64,000 bases of DNA from Odiellus spinosus (taxonomy: Eukaryota > Arthropoda > Arachnida > Opiliones > Phalangiidae), in contig OY987232.1 of NCBI GenBank assembly GCA_963920705.1, forward strand, positions 17,769,942 through 17,833,941, written 5' to 3'. Every line of letters begins with the position of its first letter. Positions within the stretch are counted from its first letter, which is position 1. The translations under genes were made by a program, and so were the position numbers. Below, one piece after another: positions 1 through 12,459 of the stretch. Under the pieces are notes generated by a model, which saw only the letters and a program-made list of their open reading frames with translations, had not been told where the DNA came from and searched no databases.

Positions 1-959
1 AAATAGTGAAACTCTTAATGGGGTTTGTAACAAGTTCACAAAAACAGGCTTAAGCCTAGTTTTTGGAATGTTTTACTTTTGAATTTAACTCTCCTCCATT
101 GATCCTTGTTAAGCCTACTTTTCAAAGTAAGTTAAAAATTGATTTGTAGATTAATATTTCTTTGTAAAATTTTTTACTACTAGATTAGGCCTATTTTAAA
201 CGATAAGGAATCAAAAAATCACTTGTTTTCTGGTTAATATGTCTACTTGGGAGATATTTGAATAAGATTTTGTCGTATCTTGAATTAAATTAACATTAGA
301 GCTAGTTAAAAGACCAAGTGTTAGTTTAAAAATCTTTTTTTATTCTTTGGTGTAGGAAGTACCCTTTTTCCACTTCTTCAAGTCGCTGTGTCTGAATGAA
401 TTTAAGTTTAGTTAAGTCTTACTACAAAATTAAGGCAGTAATTGTACCAAATACTTACAAGCGTGAATGTTCCGCTCCCTCGTAAGAGTTGGTTAGAAAG
501 AAATTGTAAGCAAGTTGCCCTAAAAAACAAAGCTTTCAAATTCACCATGATTTTTAGTTTCTGGGAAACTAATCTGAGGAATTGTGCCACTATTGCGGCA
601 AATAGGGACAAAAAAACCAGACGGGATAGGTTTTAGGGTTAAAGTATAGTCTACGCAGTTCTAGAACAAGAAGCCCAATAGCTAAACATTTCAACAAAGA
701 ACCCGAGAATGTACGAAGCTAGAATTGTGCTATAGTGCAGAGATCTCACGAATTATAGCATATTCCACTTGGGAGTGCTCCAAGTCTTGCTAAAAACCTA
801 ATTACTCTTGCCCTCGCTAGCTACAGAGCAGTACAACTTAATTTTAGAAACAGATTCCATCAACCAATCATATCAATGATAAAAATGGGGACTTTTTCGA
901 TAACTCTTTGAAAAAGACCGCGATTAAAGTTTGAGTCTAGTAATCTTTTTTAAAAACTG
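1..959. other. Intergenic, repeat relic only
   Basis: I see no gene here. Positions about 111-211 are a relic of the palindromic family called M8 below (it ends with the pattern GGATTAGGCCTATTTAAACG, here slightly mutated). The open frames on both strands around 408-636 have no recognisable composition or splice context. Confidence 0.5.
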
Positions 960-1936
960 TCACAATGACGTCATACATTCTCGGTACATATCCTTAATGG
1001 GTTCAGGTTTTAAAGATCTCATGTAAAAAACAAAAAACTGACCAGGATTTGTGGGGCAATCTTCCGGAAGATAGCAGTAGCCAGCAAAGAATTTCAATCC
1101 ATCAGAACAGAAGCATCCCTCGTGGCATTGGTTGACATTTTGACACGAGCCTAAAGGAAGTATTCCTGGACAAGTATTCTGACAATAATTACCGCAAGTC
1201 GAATATACAGTTCCTTCTTTGCATTCCCCTGAAACCATAGAAATATGCATTACACTTGATGATCGGCCCATAACACTGAACGCTGTCGTGTTCACTGAAA
1301 TCCCCAAATGCTTAATCTCTCACTACGGCTCATAAATGATCCGTTAAATTTTGATTCATGGGCTATCCGTTACAGTAGCAGTGCTTGTTTTAAATTTAAC
1401 GCAAACTCGTAGCGCTGATCAGGTATAAGTAGGATTTCTTTCTCCACTATATCGTGATACTGTCATCATTTGGATTTACTCGGTGGACAAGAATCTTCCT
1501 CGATGCATTGATTATTAAACCAGACTTTATCATCGGGGCAAAAACAACCAGGTGTGCATGGGTAACTTGATTTTGCGATTTTGTCGGTGTTAAAACAAGT
1601 ATAGTTGTAGAAACAACTAAACCAATCCATTCCATCGTTGCAAGTTTCTGTCAGAGGATAAATTTTTAGAGAATTCCTAAAGTAAAACGTTCAAATACAA
1701 ATTTTTGGGTAACACTAACATAATTCACAAAAAAACATGAATTCCCACTTAATTGCTATACTTATAGGTATTATGTTACTTAAGGTCATACCTCTGTAAG
1801 GCTCATCATCCTCAACAGTTTTAGGTCTAGGTAAACCAAATGATTTCGTAATTTTTAAGGAAAATGTAATGAACACTGATAGATACAGAAATGATAATTG
1901 CCACCACGTGTACCTTAAAGTTGAGGCCAAAATCAC
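960..1936 (-). CDS. Secreted protein with two TIL (trypsin-inhibitor-like) domains
   Basis: Three exons on the minus strand: 1792-1936, 1480-1647 and 960-1228. Both introns are GT-AG and phase 1, and the total is 582 nt (193 residues). Exon 1 encodes a signal peptide: a basic/aromatic start and the hydrophobic run LSFLYLSVFITFSL, followed by a short acidic linker. Exon 2 encodes one cysteine-rich domain (about eight Cys, ending CTPGCFC ... QCIEEDSC). Exon 3 encodes a second with ten Cys (starting CKEGTVYSTC, with CHEGCFCSDG and YCYLPEDC), the classic TIL pattern with CxC near the end. TIL proteins usually inhibit serine proteases or form cysteine-rich secreted modules. The one-domain-per-exon, phase-1 layout is typical of shuffled extracellular modules. 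The C-terminal tail after the second domain is not part of the fold. A possible donor (GTCAGT) at 1042 could instead lead to a further exon I did not find. Confidence 0.72.
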
Positions 1937-4537
1937 TAAATATTAGATCAAAATGAATACAACATCCAAATTAATTTAATTTTAGGCTTACCTTAGCGTG
2001 GCAAACATGTTTATTACGAAACTAAACGATGCAAATTCAACTGACAAACGCTGTAGATGAAATTAACATTTATAGGAAGTTAAGTCAACAGATCTCGACT
2101 CTTCGAAGCTTTACTGATCACCCCTTTTAATATAGTGTTTGTTATAAAATAGAATGACTACGTATTTAACGCATATCAACTTTCTTCAAAACGTGATGTA
2201 GTCATTTATCTACATTATAAGGTTTATTTTAAAGGGAAACTAAAGCTAGCTGGGAAATAGATAAAGTTGAATAACAACACCTGGCGTCCTCTACCGGCAA
2301 ACAGGGTCAAAAATATTAACTAACAAAACCTTGTGCTAGGTTGCTAGGGATTCCTTTACCAAAAAGAAAATTTAGTCTTAAGAGGTATAGTCTTTCGGAT
2401 GTCATATGTAGTCTTAAGAGGTCTCGGGGAAGTCTTTCACTATGTCAAAAAGTTAAAGACTTCCCAAGACTTCTTGACATAGTGAAGACCTCTTCCGATC
2501 AGACTAACTTTTTTCGGTAAGGATAAAAAAAGACAGAGACGCGGAGGTTTGTTAGTTACTACATTTAGTAATTAAGAACGCTTATTAAAGGGAAACCAAA
2601 GTTTTGCAAAGCAGACGACAAAAAAAGGGCGGGATTACATCCATCCAATAGGAGTAACTTAAACTCAAGGTCCGTGAAATTACTTCAGCCTTGCTTTAAG
2701 TCACGAAGAAAATATAAGTTATACAAAATAAGTTACAAATAAGGTTTTAAAATAGTTTCAGAAGCACTAACTGTTGCTTAGATCTGCCCGTTAACTTTAT
2801 GAAATATTTGTTCACATTTCAAATACCAAATAGGGCAAAGAGGGACAAAATGCTTCTGACGCTCCATCTTTCCGACTCATAAGTATTTCTGCGAACCAGC
2901 TGGAATATTGTTATCAATTTTATAACCACTAGCTTAGCATTTAATGAACAATTATAATTTATATTGTGTTGTCAATAGTATTGACGCTCGTTTAAATTCC
3001 ACCTGCACAAATATTTAAAGAAAAAAATGAAGCCTTATATAATTTTTATAGTCCAAGGCTGGTTCTGAATAACATGTTATTAGACCCAAGACTCAATTGC
3101 TTTAAATTCTAAGAATATTATTTTTCACTAATTTCTTTCACATTTTTAAAAACAAGTTAGCCAACTTATTAAAACTTCATTAGGCTTAGCAATGCGTCTT
3201 AGTCTCCAAATAACCAATCAGTACCAAGTAAGGTTATAGAACATAGGCTAGAATACGGTCACACGGTAAAATCAAACCGATATTCGAATCGCCTGGAATC
3301 GTTTGAAGCGTCACGTGTTTGCTTTCGAAGATACAAGAAAAAGTTTCACATGTAAAACCAAGCTTTAATTATTACAATTTTACAAAGGAGTTAATATTGT
3401 AACAATTTTCCTTAATTACGCACTATTACTAAACAGAAACGGTTTTAATTTAAATTAAAAAAGTAAAAGGAGTATGACCTTCCTCAATTCGGCTTTATAC
3501 CCCTTTGGACGTTAAATCTATACACACCACGATTGAAGTACATTCACTGACGAAGCGGTATTAATATTTAAAAGCACCTTTGAGCTAGGTCAGACTAAAT
3601 TTTTGACTATTCTTGGACCTTGCAATCTAAGAAATCGTACTGTTACTGCCGTACGAGATAATCGGATAAGTGAAAAACTATATCCTTTCGGTTGTTACTA
3701 TAAGTACGGCTTTTTAATTTAAGGTTGAAAAGAAAAATGAAGTGCGTTTTTTAATCAGTTCTGCTTTTAAAAATAATTTTAGTGGGAACTGTAAACAGAA
3801 TTGTAAACTTTCTGATTTTGATATTAGCTATGACTAATCAAAGATATCCCTTTCGTTAGGCTTAGTAAAATCCCCGCAACACGTGCTGCGTATTCATTCA
3901 TTGAATCACGTTAATTCTAGTGTCACAGTTATTTTATGAAGGCAAAGCTACAGGGGGAGTCTTTCGATTAGTCGTAGCTTTTATGATATTTCCTGAATGT
4001 TTAAATATGCAAACAAACAAGTCTTTTTAATATGTAAATAATAAAATCACTTGAATTTTCTCTTCATTCTCCCTTTAAAGCAGACATCGTCAGACTTTCT
4101 AAACAAACTGTTTTACCATGAGGGGAGTCCGAGGCTACGCTGGACGGAGTCCATTCTATTGGGGGTGTTTATTCACGATCGACCGTTCAACGACTACTGA
4201 TTTAAAGGGGTTAGATAGTTTTTGGTCAAAATTAAAACTCCGGTAGCCATTTTGGTTGAGATGGCGTCACTGTGACGTAAATTAACAACCAAATAAGTAA
4301 CTTCAATCTGTGTTTTATGACGCCACAGCGACGATTTTACAAAAATGATTTCTTAGCTTGCGGTACCTTTTAACTACGAAAATTGTAGTTATTGTAAAAT
4401 TTCTCCCTAAACACAACCATTCTAAAGTAGGAAATGCTCTAAGCTGTAGTATTTTTTTAAGTAAACTAACATTGATTTTAAAACCTAAAAATTAAGTGGA
4501 ATAAACGATATAAATAGAATCTAGCAACGACTCTAAC
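1937..4537. other. Intergenic, no gene recognised
   Basis: Contains an imperfect inverted repeat around 2400-2510 (see separate entry). The block about 2281-2335 is partly repeated near 44225-44275. A short piece near 3255-3350 resembles the 'GGTCACAC ... CGTCACGTG' repeat at 36840. Otherwise it is AT-rich sequence without supported exons. Confidence 0.4.
2419..2492. repeat. Imperfect inverted repeat (hairpin)
   Basis: GTCTTTCACTATGTCAA is followed about 30 bases later by its near-complement TTGACATAGTGAAGAC. Between the arms lies AAGACTTCCCAAGACTTCTT, which repeats half of the stem. The surrounding GTCTTAAGAGG direct repeats suggest a small decayed transposon. Confidence 0.5.
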
Positions 4538-4684
4538 CTGGTTCTGTAAGAAGGTAATTGCACAAGGGGTTTTGTTGTTATCCTCACCAAGACAAACGAG
4601 GGTGATGAGTCCGTTAGTTTGGATGAAGTGACCTGGTTTTAGTTTTGTGGGTTCGCAAACTACGCGAATCTCATCCTCACGTAC
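4538..4684 (-). CDS. Possible internal exon of an unrecognised gene
   Basis: A 147-nt window on the minus strand is open for exactly 49 codons. An acceptor precedes it (pyrimidine-rich tract ending CCCCAAG) and a GTTAGA donor follows it. Codon use and amino-acid composition look protein-like: it begins VREDEIRVVCEP and ends CAITFLQNQ, with three Cys. Both junctions are phase 0. I could not find convincing partner exons on either side, and I do not recognise the family. It may be an exon of a gene with very long introns, or the remains of a pseudogene. Confidence 0.33.
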
Positions 4685-6353
4685 CTTGGGGATAAAAACT
4701 AATCCTCGAAAACATGTTCAATTTTAATTTGTTCTTGATAGTGACAATAGTCAGGTCAATATCCCTTTACAAATACGAACAATTTTTATTTACTCTTATT
4801 AAATATCACACCAGTTTTCTTTCAAATTTAATACCGATTTAATATCTAAAAATTAAGTAAGCACATTTGCATGATTTATTTGGACGATTTTTTTTAACGT
4901 TCTATACATTCTTGGGACCTCAACTGATTCATCGAGTGGTCAGAGATATTTCGGGATTTCGTAAACCTTGGTCAAATTACAAAATCTCTTCAAAAAATAG
5001 CTCAGAAATCTCAAGATATTTCCTTAAGGCGAAGTAACGGAAGGATTAGATTACATTTCTGGCCACCAGAGGGCAGAATGTTGAGTAATGAAAGCTGATA
5101 GCTTCTCACAAACTCCATTTACAGTAAAACCTCCTTATAATTAAATTCTGGGTGGAAAAGAACTTAACTGTATCGGTATTTTGTTATAATTCCTAAGCCT
5201 TGGCTTTACAGAAGACACGATAGATGGTAAAGTATTCGGTCAAGTTCATTGGTTAAAACGAAAAAGGTGGCTTTCCTTTATAAAAAAAATGTTTGTCTGC
5301 TAAAGCTAGGCCTAAAAAATTCGTCTGTTTAATAAAAGTCACTGGTTATAACGTAAAAGTCAAGAATACAGCCATTTTCATTATAACAAGGTGTTACTGA
5401 ACATGAAAAACGTAATTTCCTTTCCCTACTTCTCGTTTAATCGTGAAAAATCTTGGAAATCCCGTACATAAACCTGTTAAATGTCGAACTCCTCGTTATT
5501 GATTAATAGTAATCAATTCTTTTACCCGAGAATTGAGTTCTCGGGGCCCTGGATTGACACGAAAGATCCAGCTTTGGGAATTTTTAGTACCCGTGTACCC
5601 GCATGTTTAAGTTTAAACCAATCAATTTTGAATTTAATTTTTAGTATTTTTAAGTCAGAGAGGTCATGCTCCCTTAAACCTTTTCATTTAAAATTTATTT
5701 ATTTTACTTTTCCCCAAGATTTCATTGGGTTATGGCTAAGAATATTGTTGCCAAGAAGTATCGAAGTGCCGTAATATTTTAGTTTTTAAATCAGTTTTGT
5801 TTGTTTTAATTACATACCCATATAAACGCGAGTGATTAAATTACTAACTTAGTATTTTACGTCGCATTTTAAATCTCCGAGTAACTACTTTTAGTTTTAA
5901 AAGCGTTTCAGTAAAACGAAAAGGAAAAATAAGCGCGCGTCAACAGTCCAAATGAACCGCGTTTTGCGGTGTATAGTTTCAAAATATAAAGAAAAATTAT
6001 AAAATAAAATTAAAAAATTAATATAAGAATGGGGATAAATAATATTTGAAGATTATCAAACCTAACGCAACTATTTCCACGACATAAAAAGAACAGAAAC
6101 CAACCGTAAGTATAACACAAACTTCAAGTTTTTGAAAATTCATGAAAACGCGCTGCCAAAAGTAATATTAATACCCTCATTTTTTATATCGAGAGCTTTG
6201 ATTCAAAAGCCAGTGAGTGTATTCCTTAACTCTTTGCATTTTTTTTTTTTTTGTTTGCAAAAGTTGGTTAGGTTTACGGGCTTTTGGTTTTTAGGGTTTT
6301 AGTTTCACAACGTGTAGTTTAAACTGTAATACATTCTATATATTGTCTTAGTG
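4685..6353. other. Intergenic, nothing supported
   Basis: AT-rich sequence. The open frame at 5481-5774 on the plus strand has no start context, splice context or recognisable composition. A poly-T tract lies at 6239-6252. Confidence 0.4.
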
Positions 6354-8490
6354 CTATCTCTCCTGATTAAAACCTCGCGATCCATCAGGTCCTTTCGGCT
6401 GACGTATCACAGATTTCTCAGCTAAATTGCTGCTTGTTCCTATAGGTGGATCACTGTTGACAATTTTTGCGCTGAAAGTATTATTTACTAAGTTAAATAC
6501 CCGGCAATTTCGGGTAAGGGACGCGGATAAAGCTAGTTAAGTACGTATTATAGGCTTTGCCGCTATGGTTGCCTGCTACGTAGTTGCGAAATATCATTAT
6601 TATAAGTAACACTACGAGATTATAACGTAAGGAATGCATAAAATACTTCAATTCAAGCTAAATATTGTCTTATTCGTCTCTTTCCGCTTAGCCGGGTACC
6701 TCAGTTGACTTATACACGAGTTAATTGTACCAATACGAAAAGAACTTGAATTTATATCCCACAAATGACACGTTAAAATTGTCTAAAACTTTGCACGGGT
6801 TCTTACCTCGGTATAAATATAGTTTCCATGTTAAAATAGTAACCCGCCCATGTCTGTATGGAGAAAATAGACCTATATTTCCTATAAGGAATTAAAATTT
6901 ATGGCTGGGTTCCCTGCTAGGCTTAGTAGACGCAGGAAATATCTGTATTCAGACTTATCAAGAGATTCTGCACATTGAACTACGTGCAGTCTAGATCAGG
7001 GTTTAACATAAGGCACTAGTCATGGCATTTGACTGCTAAAATTAATGTCCTGACTAGGGAAACGCTATATTACCACCATATTACATCGCAATGTATTTAT
7101 AAAGTTTTCAGAAGACAATTGAGTAACGACCATTTGACTTTGCTATAGGTCAAAGTGATTTAGCAATGAAAATTGACATTAATGTGTTCTTAACGATACC
7201 AAACACAAATAAGTATTGAAAAGTAGACTTGTAGACGATTTAAAATCTTTAACTTTGACCTCTTTTTAGTAATTTATAAAACTATAATCCTAAAGGTTTT
7301 TAAGTTATACTTTGGTAATTTCACCAGTAAATTACTGATTTAAAACTCTAGTTAGGTAAAGTTTAACTTCCGGCAAGTTTTTACCCCCTCTTTATCGATA
7401 TATTTCAGGCCAAAGCGCCGCCCATAACTTCCAGGGTTGAGATATAAAAGCTCATCTATGTACTTACCTTTCCGAAGATTCTATATGTCTGGCAGAGCCT
7501 AAAATTCGTAGCCTGGCTTCGGCGTATTCAGCTTCTCGTTGTTCTAAAGTTTTCAATGGTTGTTTCGTGGGTGATTTATCATTCGTTGCATTATGTCCGG
7601 CTTTCGCATCTGTTGGTCTCTTTAATATCTGTACTTGAGGTACAGTAATCATGTACTGAGTGCGAGTAGTGTCTTCCAATTTCATTTGAGGGGCTTTGCC
7701 ATTTTTGGTTGCGTCAACAGATTTAACTTTCAGTTCTTCGAGTTTCTTTTCAAGTACCTAGTTGGGATGTTAAAAGTGTGAAGTTAGCGGGTTATACTTA
7801 AATCGTGTGTTTTGTGAACTTGTTATAGAAAAACTAAACTCTTCAAAATATATAATACTTGATTGAAATATTTAAGGTTAATTGTTTAAGCCTAATTCTT
7901 CTCTTACACCTTGTTGAATAAATATATCTAAAATTCTAGCTCCTAACGAAGATCATATTTGATTTTCTTCTTCGAATTTCATGTTGGGGACAAAATTAGG
8001 TATTGCCTGTTTTTGGGGTCATGGTTCTGGCAAGAAAACTACTCAATAAAGTCATCCAGAGAATCTAATATATCTGGTTTGAGATTTCACCTTAAGATCT
8101 TTGACCTCTCAAAGGCACGAGCTTTGGATCATATTTTCTTTGATTATAACCAAGTACTTCATCTTGGTTGTCCAAGGTTGCAATAGAGTAAATGCAAATA
8201 TGTATTTATCTAAAACTTCTCATTACTAAGAAAAATTTTAAAATATTTTGATAAGTTTTTCATAGATTTTTGGCATCCCTAAACCAAGGCTTAACAAAGT
8301 AGATCATTAAGGTAAATATTTTGCCTAGAAATTTCATAACGTACGAACTACAAAGATTTAATAAGATGTTGCAATTATGAATAAAACAAATGGGAATCAT
8401 TATAATTTTAAAAAGATATGATATTTTTACCCCATTTTCGATCATATCTTCCCAACTGTCGCAAATCTCGTCCGACACGTCGTCTGCCAT
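6354..8490 (-). CDS. SZRD1: SUZ domain-containing protein 1 (SZRD1) orthologue
   Basis: Exons on the minus strand: 8431-8490, 7468-7757 and 6354-6471, giving 155 residues (vertebrate SZRD1 is about 150). The N-terminus MADDVSDEICDSWEDM is the acidic, Trp-containing start of the family. The SUZ domain occupies roughly residues 60-110, with QILKRPT and LEQREAEYAEARLRILGSA as its core. The C-terminus carries the SUZ-C motif RQPKGPDGSRGF at residues 140-151. Introns are phase 0 and phase 2, both GT-AG. SUZ domains bind RNA and are found in proteins linked to mRNA control; human SZRD1 has been tied to cell-cycle control. The last exon was found from the conserved RQPxGPDG signature and joins in frame, which supports the model strongly. 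The first ATG starts exactly where the family does. No transposon lies in either intron. Confidence 0.88.
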
Positions 8491-9402
8491 TTTACATTTA
8501 CGGATGATTCGTTTACTCGGGGCGGGGAGTCTGGGACAGGAGGAGAGTAGGAGACCCATTGTTTCAGGGCTATACATAACGATTTTAATTTGGTAATCTG
8601 CCTACAAGTGTATTGAAGACTGAAATGTGGAGATTTAGCAAACTATTTTCTTTAAAGGCCCTATCTGAAATATGAAACTTTAAAATACCCTTCCTTTATG
8701 CACACACCCTAGCTTTGTCTGTACAGTTTGTTATGGTAAACGTCGTCTGCTAAGCTAGAAAAGGCGGCGACTTTAAAGAACATTTAAATATCCCAGATAG
8801 TCCCTTTAAAGGGCAAACGATAAGCCTTGGCATACTAAGTTATTTATACAAATTACAAATTTGAGAGTAGCCAAGGCTATACTGTTAGAATATTTCAAAA
8901 CATTGTTTTAGTTGTATAAGCACTGAAACCAACTCGAGTTTTAAGCATAATATTTACATTTGAATAATTTAGTGAGAATTACTGTTTACGCGTGCCAAAA
9001 GCAGCCAATCACCTTTTCCCTTGCTCAGCTCTTTTCCTATAAACTATATTGAACCCGTTACAATGTTTCAAAAAATTGTTGATTTAGGTGTATAAACACT
9101 GGAACAAAATGAGGTTGACCATGGTTTTAAGCATGATATTTGTCTTATGACTATTTTGACTCTTTGAGTAAAACGTGATATGTGACGTCATAAAACGTGA
9201 TATATTACGTAACTATTTGAGCAATGCGCATGCCAAAAACCTTTCGATTACGTTTTCCGGTTAGAAAATTTGAAAACAATTTTTGTTATAGGTGTATCAA
9301 TAATGAAATGAAATAAAAATATTAACGACCAATTTAAGCAGAATTTGGACGTTTTGTTTATTTAGATAAGAGACTCTTGACAATAATAATTAAGGAAAAT
9401 GA
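8491..9402. other. Upstream flank of the tandem array
   Basis: No gene. From about 8960 the sequence matches the spacer that recurs before genes 2 and 3 of the array (motifs such as CCAATCAC, GAACCCGTTA and ACGTCATAAAACGTGATAT), so the duplicated unit starts near here. The block about 8740-8815 resembles repeat sequence near 30550-30780. Confidence 0.5.
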
Positions 9403-9410
9403 TATAAATA
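9403..9410 (+). promoter_or_regulatory. TATA box of array gene 1
   Basis: TATAAATA in a context (AAGAGACTCTTGACAATAATAATTA upstream in part) conserved before six array genes. A non-coding first exon should start about 30 bp downstream and end at the GTAAAT donor at 9496. The intron then runs to the TTTCTTTATAG acceptor at 9923, six bases before the ATG. Confidence 0.65.
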
Positions 9411-9929
9411 ACGCGTCCTCGGCCACTACTAATCATAACTCACCTTAGTAAGCGAACTGAACAGTCTAAAGAAACTGCTAAAGCTATCCAATAAAGTAAA
9501 TATTATAAAAACTCTAATTTAGTGGCAATAGTGGGAAGTTCTGTTGGTACTCATTCTCAGATTGTTTAACTTTGCCTGTTGTATCCAACGCTTAACGTTA
9601 ACTTCGCAACAGACGTTAATTTTAAATATATGTTTATCCTTTACTGCTATAAGTTTAATCAAATAATTATTTTAGGTTTAGTTTCCCTTTACGATCGAGT
9701 TACTCATTTTCACGGGTGTACAAACGCTGGCTAAGTTAACAGCATAAGTACACTACACCTCTAAGTAGCAAAAATGGGGAATTTGACCTTCTTTCTAATT
9801 TAACCCTCGCAATTAATTTAATGTAGCGTATCAGGGCCTCGCCGTTAATTATTCCATTTTGATAACCAAATGTTTCTCAAAGTAATACAGTAAATAAACT
9901 AAGATATTACAATTTCTTTATAGACAATC

Positions 9930-10196
9930 ATGAATTCGACAGTAGTTTTGGTATTAGCCATCCTTGTAACGATGTCCTCCATCGTACAAATGGCGCCTTC
10001 AACAGTCACCAACTCGGTAATTTCGAATACAACTCATTCAGATTCGACCTTTACCGACTCAACCGTGTCAAACTCTGTAATCACCAAGTCTACATTCACC
10101 AATGCTAAAATCAGTAATTGTAAAATTGACACGTCAACCATCACTGGATGTACACTCGATGGACAGACAATCACTGGCAAAACTATGACTTGCTAA
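9930..10196 (+). CDS. Secreted TxT pentapeptide-repeat protein, array gene 1
   Basis: 88 residues. Residues 1-23 are a signal peptide (hydrophobic VVLVLAILV). Residues 24-88 divide without remainder into 13 five-residue blocks, for example STVTN, STFTD, STVSN, STITG and KTMTC. In each block the first residue is small (S, A, C), the third is hydrophobic (V, I, F, L, M), and the second and fourth are mostly Thr/Ser. This is the register of pentapeptide-repeat beta-solenoids, where positions 1 and 3 point inward and 2, 4 and 5 outward, four blocks per turn; 13 blocks give about three turns. The outward Thr-x-Thr pairs resemble those on insect antifreeze solenoids, but function is not shown. Three Cys: blocks 9, 11 and the last residue. 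The coding part is a single exon behind a 5'UTR intron (9496-9923). AATAAA at 10231 is the likely polyadenylation signal. The sequon in SNTTH may be glycosylated. Confidence 0.8.
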   Translation: MNSTVVLVLAILVTMSSIVQMAPSTVTNSVISNTTHSDSTFTDSTVSNSVITKSTFTNAKISNCKIDTSTITGCTLDGQTITGKTMTC

Positions 10197-10199
10197 GTC

Positions 10200-11673
10200 T
10201 AATATTTCTTGTAACTACTTGAAATATTCAAATAAAATAAAATATTAATTTGCAAAATAATCATTGGTTTTTTTCTCTATCAATTTAATTTCCTACGTGG
10301 GTCTTACTTTAGACAAACATAATATCCTCGAATTATTTCGTAATGTGCTGATTAGTTAATTACAAACTGAGATAAGAACCGCAATTACCTTTTTAAAACA
10401 CCTCGGGCAAATATTTTACAAATAACTCTATCCTTCATACTAAACATATTCATTTTGTAGCCGTTATTGAATTTTGTAAATTGTATCATTTTTCTTAAAT
10501 TAACTATGAAATAAAATTAAAAAACTAATTTGTTGTATACTTAATTGGAGCCTTAAATGATATTTATATTTTTTAAATACAAATTATATTTAATTTGATA
10601 TTATTTTGATCATATTTTACATTAAATTTGTAAATCATGATTTAAATATTATAATATTCGTATTAATTAACTGATATTTAATGAAATAAACGTCAAAACA
10701 TGAAGACTATCACGTGTCTTTGAACACCACAAATTTTCAATAGAATATTATTTGCACTACACTTTACGATCGGTCCATAACGCTACACGCTAACGCGTTC
10801 ATTGAAATATTATTTCTCTCTTAGTTTTAAAAGATGTCTAATTTTCGACAATTTAAACTAGATTTAACCAGAATTTAAATATAATTTCATTTACTAGGGT
10901 AATTAAATATGTATTACTAATTATAATGGCTAATTAAATAATAAAGAACAATCAAGCGTGATTAACTAAGCTTCGAAAAAACAGAAAATGTCCTTGAAAT
11001 TTAAAAATTCTACGAATTTCAAATCATCTCAATATTTATTGAGTCGTAATTCAGTAAACTAAATTTATATTATCTGTTATTTTAGTAGGGAAGCTGTATT
11101 TACGTAATAATTCGACGAATTTAAACTATGTAACAAGTAGTTAATTTTAAATTTAATTTCATACGGAATATTAAACTAACATTAACGGGGAAAACCCCTA
11201 AATTAAATATAATCATCATGTGGGTGAAAGCCATAAACTTCCAAGAACTTTGCTAAATAAATTGCAAAACGCGAGATGTCACTGTTTACGCAATGCGAAG
11301 GGTAACAACCAACCAATCACCTCCCTCAACTCATTCCCTGGAAGCCATACTGAGCCCGTTAGTTGTCAAGGTGTATAAACGCTGGATCAAATAAAATAGT
11401 ATGACCATGGTTTTAAACCACATCTGTTATGATTATTTTGAGTAAAACGTGACACCTTACGTCATAAAACGTGATATATTACGTAACTGTTTGAACAATG
11501 CGCATGCCAAAAAACTGCCGATCACGTTTTCCGGTTAGAAAATTTGAAAACAATTTTTGTTATAGGTGTATCAACAATGGAATGAAATAATATTAACGAC
11601 AATTTTTAGCAGAATTTGGACGTTTTATTTATTTAGATAAGAGACTCTTGACAATAATAATTAAGGAAAATGG
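10200..11673. other. Array spacer between genes 1 and 2
   Basis: No second gene is seen. It holds the 3' flank (AATAAAATAAAATATTAATT), AT-rich sequence and the duplicated upstream flank with CCAATCAC and ACGTCATAAAACGTGATATATTACG, a partly palindromic CRE-like block (TTACGTCA) that is conserved before genes 1-3. Confidence 0.5.
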
Positions 11674-11681
11674 TATAAATA
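11674..11681 (+). promoter_or_regulatory. TATA box of array gene 2
   Basis: TATAAATA. The first-exon donor GTAAGT is at 11768 and the acceptor ends at 12183. Confidence 0.65.
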
Positions 11682-12189
11682 ACGCTTGCTTGGCTACTTC
11701 AAATCATAACTCACCTTAGTAAGCGAACTGAACAGTCTTAAAGAAACTGCTAAAGCTATCCAATAAAGTAAGTATTATAAAAACTCAAATTTATTGCAAA
11801 TAGTGCCAAGTTCTGTTGGTACTCATTCTTAGATTGTTAAACTTTTGCCTGTTGTATCCAACCCTTAACGTTAACTTCGCAACAGATATGTTTACCCTTT
11901 ACTTCTATAAGTTTAATCAAATAATTATTTTAGGTTCAGGTTCCCTTTACGATCGAGTTACTCACTTTTCACGGGTGTACTAAACGCTAGCTTAGTTAAC
12001 AGCATAAGTACACTACACCTCTAAGTAGCAAAAATGGGGAATTTGACCTTCTTTCTAATTTAACCCTCGCAATTAATTTAATGTAGCGTATCAGGGCCTT
12101 GAAGTTAATTATTGCATTTTGATAACCAAATGTTTCTCAAAGTAATACCGTAAATAAACTAAGATATTACAATTTCTTTATAGATAATC

Positions 12190-12456
12190 ATGAATTCAAC
12201 AGTAGTTTTGGTATTAGCCATCCTTGTAACGATGTCTTCCATCGTACAAATGGCGCCTTCAACAGTCACCAACTCGGTAATTACGGATACAACTCATTCG
12301 GATTCTACCTTTACCGACTCAACCGTGTCAGGCTCGACTATCACCAAGTCTACACTCACCAATGCTAAAATTACTAATTGTAAAATTGACACTTCAACCA
12401 TCACTGGATGTACACTCGATGGACAAACAATCACTGGCAAGACTATGACTTGTTAA
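12190..12456 (+). CDS. Secreted TxT pentapeptide-repeat protein, array gene 2
   Basis: 88 residues with the same 23-residue signal region and 13 blocks as gene 1. Block 6 is STITK instead of SVITK, which puts a further Thr-x-Thr on the second face (blocks 2, 6, 10). The protein is identical to that of gene 3 although silent differences exist, so the two are recent duplicates or are homogenised. Stop codon TAA, with AATAAA about 35 bp downstream. Confidence 0.8.
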   Translation: MNSTVVLVLAILVTMSSIVQMAPSTVTNSVITDTTHSDSTFTDSTVSGSTITKSTLTNAKITNCKIDTSTITGCTLDGQTITGKTMTC

Positions 12457-12459
12457 AGT

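Noticed and set aside
5481-5774. 97-codon open frame on the plus strand
   Set aside because: No homology recognised, no splice partners, composition typical of AT-rich non-coding DNA.
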